Made by a program: the position numbers and the translations under genes
Assembly (NCBI GenBank): GCA_963920665.1
Contig: OY987263.1
Coordinates: forward strand, 29,128,547-29,192,546
Length of the DNA stretch: 64,000 bases
Direction: 5' to 3'
DNA from: Straminergon stramineum
Taxonomy: Eukaryota; Streptophyta; Bryopsida; Hypnales; Calliergonaceae
Shown here: positions 48,272 through 59,700 of the stretch, piece after piece
Numbering within the stretch: the first letter of the stretch is position 1
Layout: each line of letters opens with the position of its first letter
The notes under the pieces: model-generated
Told to the model about the DNA's origin: nothing
What the model saw: only the letters and a program-made list of their open reading frames with translations
The model's database searches: none

Positions 48272-49939
48272 CTAAACAAGCTCAATAAATGCCATGGGGG
48301 CATTGTCCCCTTTTCGTGGCATTGTCCGGATGATCCTCGTGTATCCACCGTTTCTTTCGCCGTACCTCTCCGGCACTTCGGCAAACAGTGAATGCACCAA
48401 CTGCTTATCGTAGAGAAACCCTAACGCCTGCCGCCTCTGGTGAAGAGAGCCTCCCTTTGCAAGCGTGATCATGTGGTCGACGTACTTGCGCATGGCACTG
48501 GCACGGGCACGGGTGGTTTTGATCCTCCCGTGACGAAGGATTTCGGTGGTCAGACCTCGAAGGAGGGCGCGGCGCTGGTCGGCAGGCCTGCCGAGCCGGT
48601 GAATTTTACGACCGTGTCTCATTGCGAACCACTTTGAGCCATTGCTGATTCCCAAACCCGTCAATCCGAAAGTGCAACCTACAGAAGGATGACAGAATAT
48701 GATTAGAACCTAGTCTCTTGTTCGTCTCAGCTGTATTAAGGCACTAGATATAGAGTGGCAAACACGACCACAGATACTCAACAAAAGTTAAGTGCTCGGA
48801 TGTAATTCGGTGACGAAAGGTAGGGACGCCCCCCATCGCCAAGAATCCGTAAGTGCCACTTGATCAGATGTTCGGCTGGTTTATATCCCCTTAATCAATA
48901 CATACCCAAGAAGCGATTGTAGAGCATCTACCAGTAAAGCATTGACTCTACCTAACGGTTTCCAAATAACGCATTCTTCGGTGCGTTGGAATCCTCATAC
49001 CATTCGCTAAAAAGAACATAAGGAAAAATTTGATCAGTTTAGTTATAGGAAACAGTGATTTTGGATGTCTCTGCAAGAAAACCCCCCGACGATGTGTGAA
49101 AGCCACCATAACAAAGGAATCCTATATTTCTGAAGTAGTGTCTTCAGTCTCTCTGTATCCGCGTGACTAGTTCAGATCGCATTTCAGATCAGCTTTTAAA
49201 TTCCATTACCTTTCAACTAAAGAAATTTCTTGACCTAATTGTGTTTCGAAGTTTACACCTCATGTAACTCCATTCAAGGGCTACGACATTGATGGAGAAA
49301 TGTGAAATTCCATCACTACGTTAATAAAGAATGTAGACTCTTCATGAAAGTCGCTCAAAGTGGAAGAAACTCAAAATGAAATAAACCCCGAAACAACCTG
49401 AACTAATTCCACGAATTACACCAATTATCCAAACCAACAGACAGTGAAACTCACTCGCGCCATCACCTTCCACCAGTCCGTAATTTCCTGACCTAATTAT
49501 GTATCATAACCTCCCATAAGCTCAATTCCAAATCTCCGGCATAGATTCAGGACGGAGACCTCAAAATGTAAAGTTTCAGCACGAGGAATATACCGAATGT
49601 CAACTTTCTAGAAAATCACTCAAACATGAAAGAAAATCAAAATCAATAACACCGAGACAAACCTAAACCGAATCCACAAACCAAACCGAACCAAACCAAG
49701 AGACAGAGAAACTCACCGGTACGCAGCTGCAGCGCATTTTCGTTCCGAAGGCCGTCGAAAGACTGGAATCCAACAGCATTCGTCACCATCTGCGGCCTTA
49801 CCACCACGGAAGAGCTCCGCCTCAAACTCACGCCAGTCGCGACACGCGCACAGACGCTCGTGCTCCGTGTCGTCTTCGAGGGCAAGGCAGCGTTCAGGGC
49901 CGCCATGGAGAAGGCCGCCGTGGTTGCAGCCATGGCCAT
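48272..49939 (-). CDS. RPL17: Plastid ribosomal protein L17 (bL17c), nuclear-encoded
   Basis: Exon 1 is 49939-49717 and exon 2 is 48678-48272; the join splits one Gly codon (phase 1) and gives 209 residues. Residues 1 to about 90 look like a plastid transit peptide: [19 protein letters not shown], then rich in Ser, Thr, Arg and Val with almost no acidic residues. The bL17 core runs from MRHGRK (residue 94) to FIELV at the end, about 116 residues as in bacterial L17. Visible landmarks are [57 protein letters not shown] and [19 protein letters not shown]. bL17 is a large-subunit protein near the exit tunnel; with the transit peptide it should serve the 70S plastid ribosome. The intron is about 1 kb, with donor GTGAGT. 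The start lies in a clean ATGGCCATGGCT context. Confidence 0.95.
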
Positions 49940-51248
49940 GTAGATTACACAGGAGATTCAATGTCCTTCCCAATGCGAGGAATCAGTAATGGATTGAGAG
50001 CCAAAAAAATGGAAGTGAAGGATAATGGCGATTGGGATGGATAGCGAGGAGCGAGGAGCGAGGAGGGAGAGAGGGAAGGCCACAAAGGTGCGAGACAACG
50101 CGGTCTCCCGTCTCCGTGGATGGATAGGGCTAGATAAGACAGCACGGACTTATTACCGAGAATTGCTGAGTGAATTACCGTGCTTTGGTTTTGTCCTCGC
50201 CACGTGGGCATTTTTTTTCATTTTTTTCATTTTTTGTGGCGATATAGTTGTAGTAGTGCTCATATGTTGTAGTGGTGCTCCAAATTTCAACATTCATCCA
50301 CATATTAGAAAGAAAATATCACGATAGCACACACACTATATCACATATCCATAATATTATTTGCATCCACAATTTGGAGGTTTCATCTAAGATTTATTTT
50401 TTTGATTTGAAGTTCTTTGATGAAAAATTTCACGGTTTGTTGCTACTTTGTAGCCAAATTCTTTTTTTCTAGTGTAGTTTGGTACTATTTCGTCCTCCCA
50501 AAAGCTCAAGTTCTCACTCTTGGTGTGTTGAATTGTATCTCAACGTTTGTTATGTCCCCAAATGACATGAGACTTATAACTAAGGTATAGAGGGAGGATT
50601 TTTGTGTTTTACCTTTGTCCATGGGAGATCCCTATGAGGAAGTCTAATAGGCTCCACAAAGAAAGTCTTGCCATTATGGAATGCCCTTTGTGCATACTCA
50701 CATGAAGAGGAAGCTACAAAAGACTATATAATAGCACCTTACAAGGTGTGAGAGCTTCACCACCCAAGCGCATCCAAAGTGATGCGCAAAAGGAGTTTGG
50801 GAGGGCCCATCAAGGGTCATGGGTAGAGGTCACCTAAATAAGAATTCCTCATTGTCCGATGTTGTAAAGAGGATCCAGATTGTTCCTCTTCTTTTAGAGC
50901 CTACGTGGTGTGACTCCTCCTCTTCACCTAATGCTTGTTGCTCTTTACCAATTGCATCTTTTGAAACCACAATCTTGCATCAACAAAAGGCCCTTCAATT
51001 TTTGAGTGGTTGGACCATTTTCTAAAGAGACCACTTTGTAAGTTTTGGTTGGAAGAGCGGCAGTGAGGCATGGATTCCTACAAGCTAGGGCCCACTAGGA
51101 GTCGTTGAGGCTACACCCAATGTGCTTGGGTACATGCGCTCTAGTCATTTAGAAATTGGATCAACACTCAACTCATAAGTTTTTAAATACATAGAAATAT
51201 TCTACAACTTGCATATTTTTTTGTATTTTTTCAAAAACACTACATTCA
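49940..51248. other. 5' flank of L17 gene, then AT-rich intergenic DNA
   Basis: From 49940 to about 50215 the sequence is GC-richer and should hold the L17 promoter and 5' UTR, including a triple GCGAGGA repeat at 50044-50065. Beyond that it turns AT-rich, with a T-rich run at 50210-50235. From about 50500 to 51150 there is moderately GC-rich, non-coding, repeat-like sequence with no gene I can recognise. Confidence 0.5.
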
Positions 51249-51832
51249 TTAACCCCTAAACATCTAGTCTTGACTAGAATTGATGGTTTGAGAAAAATCA
51301 TTATAAAGTGCTATTTGGAAGGATATTTTTGAATTAATTACAAAGAAAAGTTGTAGACTGTGAATTTTGGATCCCATGCATATGGTTAGATTCACCAATG
51401 CCATCACCAACATTTTTTTTTAATAATTTTTGGAAAAAAATTCAAAATTCCTTCAAAATTTGATTACAAACAAATGTTATCATATTTTGAGTAAAATTTG
51501 TTGGAATGGATTTAAAATGAGGTTCTCTTGACATGTTAATTTATTGAAATATTTGTGTTCTTCGAATCTATGACCTCATTTTTGCAAATCCAATTTTGAA
51601 CTAGAGTCAATGCAATTTTGGTTTGGTCAACTACTTGATATACTTCCAAATTTGTAATTTTAGAAAAATATGTATTTTAGTAACACCAAATCCGAACATT
51701 AGATAGGATAGTAACTTGATAAAGTATCTCCATAAATTAGGATGATTGTCATCCAAGCAATAATGAGGATGAAACTTGAGTTTCAATTTGTTTGTTGTCT
51801 AAAAAGTGGACATCAGAGTGCTTAGGGGTTAA
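51249..51832 (-). mobile_element. TTAA-bounded element N (584 bp, group 2)
   Basis: Left end TTAACCCCTAAACATC, right end GTGCTTAGGGGTTAA. It is the inverted full-length counterpart of 940-1510 (shared CCTCATTATTGCTTGGATGA, AATTGCATTGACT, AAAGTGCTATTTGGAAG blocks). The copies differ by many substitutions and small indels, so they are not recent. Confidence 0.75.
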
Positions 51833-53714
51833 AGACAACCATCAATTCAATGTCTATTTTGGATATTTTTTCATATTATTGAAACTTGAAAGATAAGAAA
51901 AGCCCAATTTTGGAAACAACATATCTGTTTTCTTTTTGTATTTGACATAAAAGTTGCATGAATTAAGGAATTCTATAGTCACAACAATTTGTCTTTATGC
52001 TTAGTTGGATCCAATTACACATGATACTTCTAATTCAAATCATTATTCCACCTTCCATTTACCTTTTAGGTCCTAGAGAACCAAAAAATGGTTCCTGGAG
52101 TATGAAAAATGTAAATAACTTATAATTTGAATGGAATTGAAAGTGAGTTAGGAAATGGAGGTCACTAATTCATTTGATAGAAAATAAATTAGAGCAATCA
52201 AATATGGGAAATATAATTTCATCCAACATTTATGTGCATTTATAAATGGGGATGTTTACCAATCTTTGTATAATATATAGAAATATGTGGAATAAATTGC
52301 AAAAGATGGGTCCCTTTTGTGTCTTAAATATCATTGGTTTTTTTGGCAGGGAGAAAGCAAACACTAAGATGGAACAAGTGAATAGGCACTTTCTACAAAG
52401 AAGATCATCTTGAAGAAAAAAGGTAGAATATTTTGTATAGTAATGTTTTCAATACTTTTTTGTATGAAAAGTCAACAATGTGCTTTTTTTTAGTCTTTTT
52501 TCCACCTTCTGTTGAGGACATTGGCTTCAACTACCCCTATGTAAGTGTTGATCAATGACAAAAGAAGCACAAATGAACTTGTATCAATTTCAAGTAGAAG
52601 ATTGTATATACACCCATGTCAAGTTCTTATATTAAGCATGTATTTTCACACATTGAGCATGTATTTTCTATGGTTTGATTGCTTTGTATGAATCATGAAA
52701 GTAATGCTATTAAATCCAAAGGTCCTCAAAGTGAATCTTTTGAGGTTGTTGCACGCTTGTACTAGCGCATTTTTCATATGATGATGTCGACAATGTTCTA
52801 TAAACTATTAAGAAACTCTAAATTCTCAAAATATGAATGGTGGATCATCCTAATTTTTTCACAACCATTCTATATCACTCATTCTCTAATTTGGTACAAT
52901 TAATTTCTTCACTTCAACTCCTCTATCCTCAATAATCCCACATCTACTAAAGATTGTATCTACATTCTTGTTTTGACCAAAATAAGAATGTTTTGTTTTG
53001 GGACCTAAAGGGTTAAAAGTGTAGGGTTTGAAATTGCACTAAATATTTTCTAGGCAAACCTAGGCTTGTAAAAAACTGTAGAATTAGCGTGGACTACAGT
53101 GATTACGCCCAAAGTGTCGTGTTTCCCAGTCTTCCTTTCACAACCATCTCTGATTGAAATCTCCAAATGGTAGCCAATGGTCCCTTCTGCCTTACAAATT
53201 TGAACTTGGCATGCTTTGAAGTATGGACAACTATTATTGACAATGTTTGCAAACCGCTACAATCTTCTGTTGTCTGACATTTTCGGTTCCAAATGGACAC
53301 AAGTAGACTAAAGCAGTTTTTAGGATAAAGGGGAATGGCATTTACCTTACATGCTGAGAAGCACATTCGGGGGCACCAGAAATGGCACAATGTAATCAAG
53401 CCATCAGTGCAGCGAAGAACTTCTGTCTAAAATATCACAGGTGGTGCTACGACTGAAATACTTACTGATATGACAAACCTTCAAATCTACGGATACTAAA
53501 TGTACAACGCCGACCAGAATATTACAGAGAAGTAAGATAGGGATAGCACACGTCATGCAATGCGATAAAATTTGACATCTGTACTTTTAATGGCCCTATT
53601 CCACGTGCAGAATCAAAGGGCCAAGTGCACTTATGAATACATTAGAACTATCTTGATCTAGGTGCTCAAGTCTGATCTATGTGATTGACAAGCAGAAAGA
53701 ACTGTTTCAAGATT
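51833..53714. other. Intergenic DNA downstream of the PEPC gene
   Basis: 51833-53000 is AT-rich and non-coding, with a degenerate terminus (GGACCTAAAGGGTTAA) at 53001-53016 that resembles the TTAA element ends. From about 53020 to 53714 composition rises and should include the PEPC 3' UTR. The open frame 53399-53103 on the minus strand has no domain I recognise. Confidence 0.45.
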
Positions 53715-56700
53715 CTAGCCAGTGTTACGCATATTGCTGGCAATGGCTTTGATGGTCCTGAGCAAAGGCTTTTCCCACAATGACTTATGCTCCTCAGACG
53801 CAGTTGGGTCTCTTTGACGGCCCAAGAGAATGACCTATCACATCAGAACAAGGTGTGAGCTCTTTTGACAACATAGACTTGAAGGGTCAACAAATCCATG
53901 ATTTTGGTTCAAATCGACTGTCTCAAAAATCTAAAGAAATTTAGCAAGGGTAAAGAGTGGCCGGAGGGTCAAGTAAATATAAATTGGGTGGTCTGAATTA
54001 CGGCAAGCTGATATTTGGTTCTCATAATGTTGGCAAGGACCATGCCATCAAGACATTTTGGGGCTCCTGGTTCTTGATAAGTTATCAACAGATTCATGAA
54101 GGAGTGTCATATTGTACTCCCAAACAGGTTAGGCTAACTGCATAATATATAAAACAAATTACAACATTTTTAATGACGATACATTTTCTAAGCAATCATC
54201 AAACTTCTACGAAGTAAAGAGTAGAGACTCGTTACAGCATGGTTAAAAACAACTGCATGACAAACCCCTCCAGAAGATGTCAAACCTGAAGATGGTTGAG
54301 AGGATCCAAATACTTCCGTCGTGTGTCAAATGAACTTTCCAATGAAGGATTGTCCTGGAGCAGCTTATTTTGTTGCGAAACCATCAGAAACTGTACATTC
54401 ATACCAGACATCTTTCAATTAAAGAGAGAAAAAACATGAGAAAGAAAAATTTACCAGATATGGCTATAGGACCGCCCACCCAACTCAAATGTGAATACGA
54501 GCAATATGGACACACACTGCAAATAATACTCTTCTTTTGCATCACATAAGTTTCCTAGAACATGCAACATTAACTCTCTTAAGCAGCTGCTACCACAGCA
54601 GTATTTAAGGCAAAATTTGACTGGAAAATGATCACGCAAAGGATCATCTTGAACCTCCTCTGTCAGAAATACGGGAAACCCAAAAAACATGACATTTAAT
54701 CCATGAAAACGCAAGACTTCTTAATCTCAATGACCGAGAACATCGAACATAATGAACATTGATCTCTGGCATCTGCGACTACAAAAGAGAACATATCAGA
54801 AGAACCAGAGTGGAAAAGTGGAAAAGAGTAGGAACCTGAGTCTTGGTTAGAGAAAACTCTTGCGCCACTAGGTCAAATACCAGCTTTTGTGTGATACGGT
54901 TCCTGCGTTTGAAAATGATATATCCACAAATGTGAGCACAAGAACAATGAAGAGTTTGCAAGCTCATAATTGACCAAAGCTATCAGAGACTCCTCAAATT
55001 ACACGAAGTAATCATGTCCGAGCTTAACCTACTGCTTCCGAACATCCACCTCGAGTATATGCTAACGCTACCAGTGAACACGGTCTTCCCATAGAAACTT
55101 TCCGTTCTATGTTTCGCTCTCAGAAACTGAATTTCGATCAATCAAACGATAACCATATAACTGTTGTACGTATCATGGCACTTCAAACGAATCTTCAGTA
55201 AGTTGACTCAGTTTCATAAAACCAATACTGTATCATCAAGTGTAAAATAATGTCAGAATCTGAATGCATTGAGGGTGACTCAGCACCCACAGAATGCATA
55301 GCCAGAAAATGAGCAGAATACGTACGAGCATAACCGTGCATATTCTTGAGCAATCTCCATTGATGCTTTGAACAAAGACATCTGTCAAATGTGCAAAACA
55401 AACCATGAAAAACTCTCGTCATAAGCAGTCATAAGATGGAATTCAAAACTTCGTGTACAGATTTATGCTTAATAACATGAGTGATACCTTGTTTTATTTG
55501 TAACGTGTTTTGTAAGATTAAACCAGGAGAGAAATTAGGATAGACCCCCAGCGATATCAAAATGACGTTCCAATTTAGAACACTTGCTGCAAGTGTCACG
55601 GTTTTAGGTCAACATAATCAGTTTAATCAATCATCAGCCTTTGAATCTTAAGATTGGTATATACCTGCACATTAGACAGAAAAGTGCGAAAGAAGGGCCA
55701 CTCTTGATACATGATCTGTAGCTCCTTGATTCGATCTGGATTATCTTGCGTAAAATTCGAAATGCCGCTACCTACCCCATACCATGCTGGTAGAGTGTGC
55801 CTCGACTGTCACACATATCCAGGACAAAACCCATACCACGCACGAAGAACTTGTTTCTTAGTTAAATATCATTCGCTAAACATACCTGAAAGTAAGTTTA
55901 ATTATCGAGAGTACAAAATGAAGCTTACAAGAAAGTACTCAAGCTTGTGAATAATATTTTCAACGAAAGCCTACAGGATATCTTGCTGGTATGGATAAAA
56001 GACATACCTGAGCCCAACCAAAGACCCAAGGAATGGCACGTAAAGAAGACTTGTCTCGAATAGCAGCCTTCCGACGAGCAGGGCGACTGCCGATGTTAAT
56101 GAGACCAATCTCGTTAACAACAGTTGATTCATAGAAATAATCGTAGAATCCTTCTGTCTCGTCAGTCAGATCACGATATGACTTCTCTGCAGCTGTCGCT
56201 AGTTCTTTCATGATAGAGAAGTACTGTTACAGCACAAAACTACATATTAGCTGACAGCAAGTAACATATGAAGAGTCTTTCCTCGAAACATATACAATAA
56301 AATAATATGGACATACCTCTTCAGATGCACAGAACATGGTACAAAATGTTGCAAGGTTGGGTAAGGGCAGGCAAAACAGATGAGAAACCACATTCAAAGT
56401 ATTTTTCAGATCGTGAAAATGCTTTCAGAATTAAACACATCAACTGTGTGCATTACAAACAAGCTCACTTTCTCATAGTTACCACCAAGACGAGTCGCAG
56501 GATGACTGGCTTTTAGAAGCCCTGTAATGCCAACCTGTCAATTCAACGTCATGAACAGCTCTTGTAATTAGAAGTATTCTTGCAATTCTATAGAGAAAAC
56601 CTTCAGAAGAAATTTTAGGGATCAAAGCGTCCATGATGAAAAAATACAATATCATGATCAAAATTGTTTTGGATGTAGTGTCTAGAAAATCGTTTAGGTA

Positions 56701-59700
56701 AGCGACAGAATTCGCAATTATAATTGTGCACATCAACATCAAATAAAAAGTACATACCTTCACAATTATCCAAAGTGACAAGTGATGAGTAACTTACAGT
56801 CAACTCGTATACAGCCGTTTGAGCATTACCATAACGATAGGTGATAACTTCTCCTTGCTCTGTAAACTTTATTTGTCCATCCACACTGCCTGGTGGCTGC
56901 CATCAAGTAAACGAGGACCCAATTTAAGAGGCAAGACCTTGATACTACGATTCACGAGTCAGCACCCTCCACAAAATATTGTAGGATAAGCATCAAAAGA
57001 CATGTAGATCTCCCGGTAGATCTCCAGAACTTGTTGAAGAAAACAACTTTAAAATTGCCAACCAGGTGCATGAACTACGAGTCCAACGTGAGGTGGACAA
57101 ATCTTATACCAAAGGAGAAATATTAGCTATCATGGTTGTCTTGCCCAAGAATTCAGTACCACAGCACGCATCCAACCAGAAAACTTCTGAAATCTCTTAG
57201 ATCCTAAGTTTGCGATCTAAAGGGATTACAGAAATAGGGATTTGATGTCAGCAGCATAAATTACCTGCGACAGAATACTCTCGTGAGTTGGGCCAGCTCC
57301 ACGACCAACAGTACCACCACGACCATGAAAGATGCATGATTTCACTCCTGCCTCGGCTGTGAGTTTCTGAATTACACATTGAGCCTCATAGAGGTTGTAT
57401 GCGCTGGCTGTGATGCCTCCATCTTTGCAGGAGTCGGAGTACCCAAGCATTATTTCCTGAAACATGCTTCTTCTCATGAGTCTCCCCCAAATTGCAAAAT
57501 AGGACCTCCATAGGTACTGACGAGCTTCAAGAAAATCATATTCTGCTCCGTGGCTTATCCATAGAATTAGGACAAAAAAAAGAAAGACTATCAATTTATC
57601 AGTGCAGGTGCAATATCATGCCTAAACATCTGGTTGACCATACCTGAACACCACCAGAAGCCACCAAGATGTTTTTATAGGTCTCGTTCTTGAAAAGCAG
57701 TTCTAAGGATCCTGGCATAGTCTGCAGGCAACACACAAATTTGAGGGCAACGGCTGCTTATTTGTGCTCTCTCCGTAATCGAAGGCATGTCCAGATGATG
57801 AACTATTACGGGACAGAAGGCTTTTTTAAATGCACCTAAGGTGGACCGCAAGTGGACGGGCTTTCAATCAACACAAGAAAACCGTTAACGAACTACAGTG
57901 GTTCAATAATGAACAGTGAATTAGGAAGAGACTCGCAAGTCTGCCAAAGAACTCATTATTCAAGTAAAGACGTTCAGGTAGTACCTCCAAATCTGGAATA
58001 GTTTCAAAAAGAGGAGCGACAACCAGTCGTGCGTTCCATTCTCCCGAAGCATCTTTCTCTAATAAATGCTTACTCGAAAACCATCCAAGAAATAACACCT
58101 GTTTCGAAGAGGAGTGAGAGGAAAGAGAAGTAGAGAGCAGAAGTGACTCTATGATCGTTGCTCCCATCAATTATTATATAACAGACTGCTGTGCATTCAA
58201 TCAGTGAATTGAATTCCACTTGGGATCTACTAGGGTTAATAATTCCACTATCACATGAAACTTCATGGTATAGCGACATAGAGCTTGGGTTTAGGGTCAA
58301 GTATACAAAGGATAATTCAAAGAAGCAATTCGAAAGAAAGGGAAGAAAAACATACCTCCATCACATGAGATGCTTCACGGGTCATGGAAATAACATAGGA
58401 GGCTATGGACTTCTGTGAGATATTTTCCATGATATCTGCAATAGCGAAAAAAAGCTCCACTACTTCCCGTGATGGTTCCGACATGGTTTTGAATAGGCCC
58501 TGGAAACATACATGCAATGAGTTTTGATGGAAAAACAATAGGCCATTTGTTCACAATATGATCATGTTTACAGTGAATACACACCCTAAAGAAATTATCA
58601 GCTGTCAGATAATTCTTGGAAACGTACATCTAACATAGATATGAAATAGAACCGATGATGAAACTAACATTTGCAGGAGTAAACAACAGTTTACCCTGAG
58701 GATGAACGCTAAAGTACCTAGTTGCAGTTTTGAAATATCAGTAGAAACTTCGCAACAGGATATGTAATTGCGAACCTCGACTTTGTCAACAGGAGGTGGA
58801 GTTGAAATTGCTTCAGCAAGCAACTTCATGCGTTCTATCTCTGATAACGAGCTGTAATTGTCATGCAGTCCTAAAAGCCGCATAATCTCGTTTGTTGCCT
58901 ATATTCAGAAAATAGTCCAGAACTCCACGTAAGACATCTAACCGGAAAAGACAAACAACTAACTCCAAGTTCCATTGCCAGACAAATAAGAGAAAACGAG
59001 AGGCCCAGGAATTATTCTGCTTTCTACCCCATATGTCTCTCATTTTGAGAAATTTGTCCAATGAATTTTAGTTCTACCTCTGAATGTATTGTTGACTCCT
59101 GCCGGACGTCAAGAGCGCAACAGTAAAAGCCAAATGTTTCAGCCAGACGGATCAAGTCCTTCAACTTCCTGTCAGCCAACCGAAAATCTCCACCCTTGCG
59201 CAAAGAAGACTGCATACAAATAAATTGTCGTTCACAATTCTCCATTCGAACATATGCTGCTCTTCCCTACTTCCTAGCTTGAGTCTCAGTGGGGAGAGAC
59301 ACAGGCTCAAGGCTAGCTCAAGGCAAGGAAAAGGAAGTAGACATACACACACAAGAATACGAAGGTAGTTTGGCAATAACTTGACATCCACCACAGATGG
59401 TAATATGAACAAGATTACTTCGATAGTAACACTATTACAAAGGACCAATGACATGAACATGAAATCGCAAAACAGAATTAATTCTTAAAAGACCAAGGTG
59501 CTCAAACAAGGGAAGAAGGTACACACATCGATGAGTTTCAAATCGGTCAAAAATTGCTCCTCACTGACGTAAGCATCCTTCTTGGGGTCCAATCCGGGGA
59601 TCTCGTCAATGTTGAATTCGATGTCTATCAACAACTACAAACCCAATCATCCGGACCACAGCAATAAAACGTAAGACAAAATCCATCATCCTCAAGAGAC

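Noticed and set aside
48440..48637. Plus-strand open frame opposite L17 exon 2
   Set aside because: Shadow of the conserved L17 coding sequence.
940..51832. Assigning the TTAA family to PIF/Harbinger (TWA duplication)
   Set aside because: A 3-bp reading would require TAA on the left and TTA on the right, which are not direct repeats of each other; only TTAA is identical on both sides.
56305..56400. Possible PEPC exon ending CASEE before GTATGT
   Set aside because: No acceptor AG precedes it within a suitable distance, while direct joining of 56469 to 56223 keeps phase and the family sequence order.
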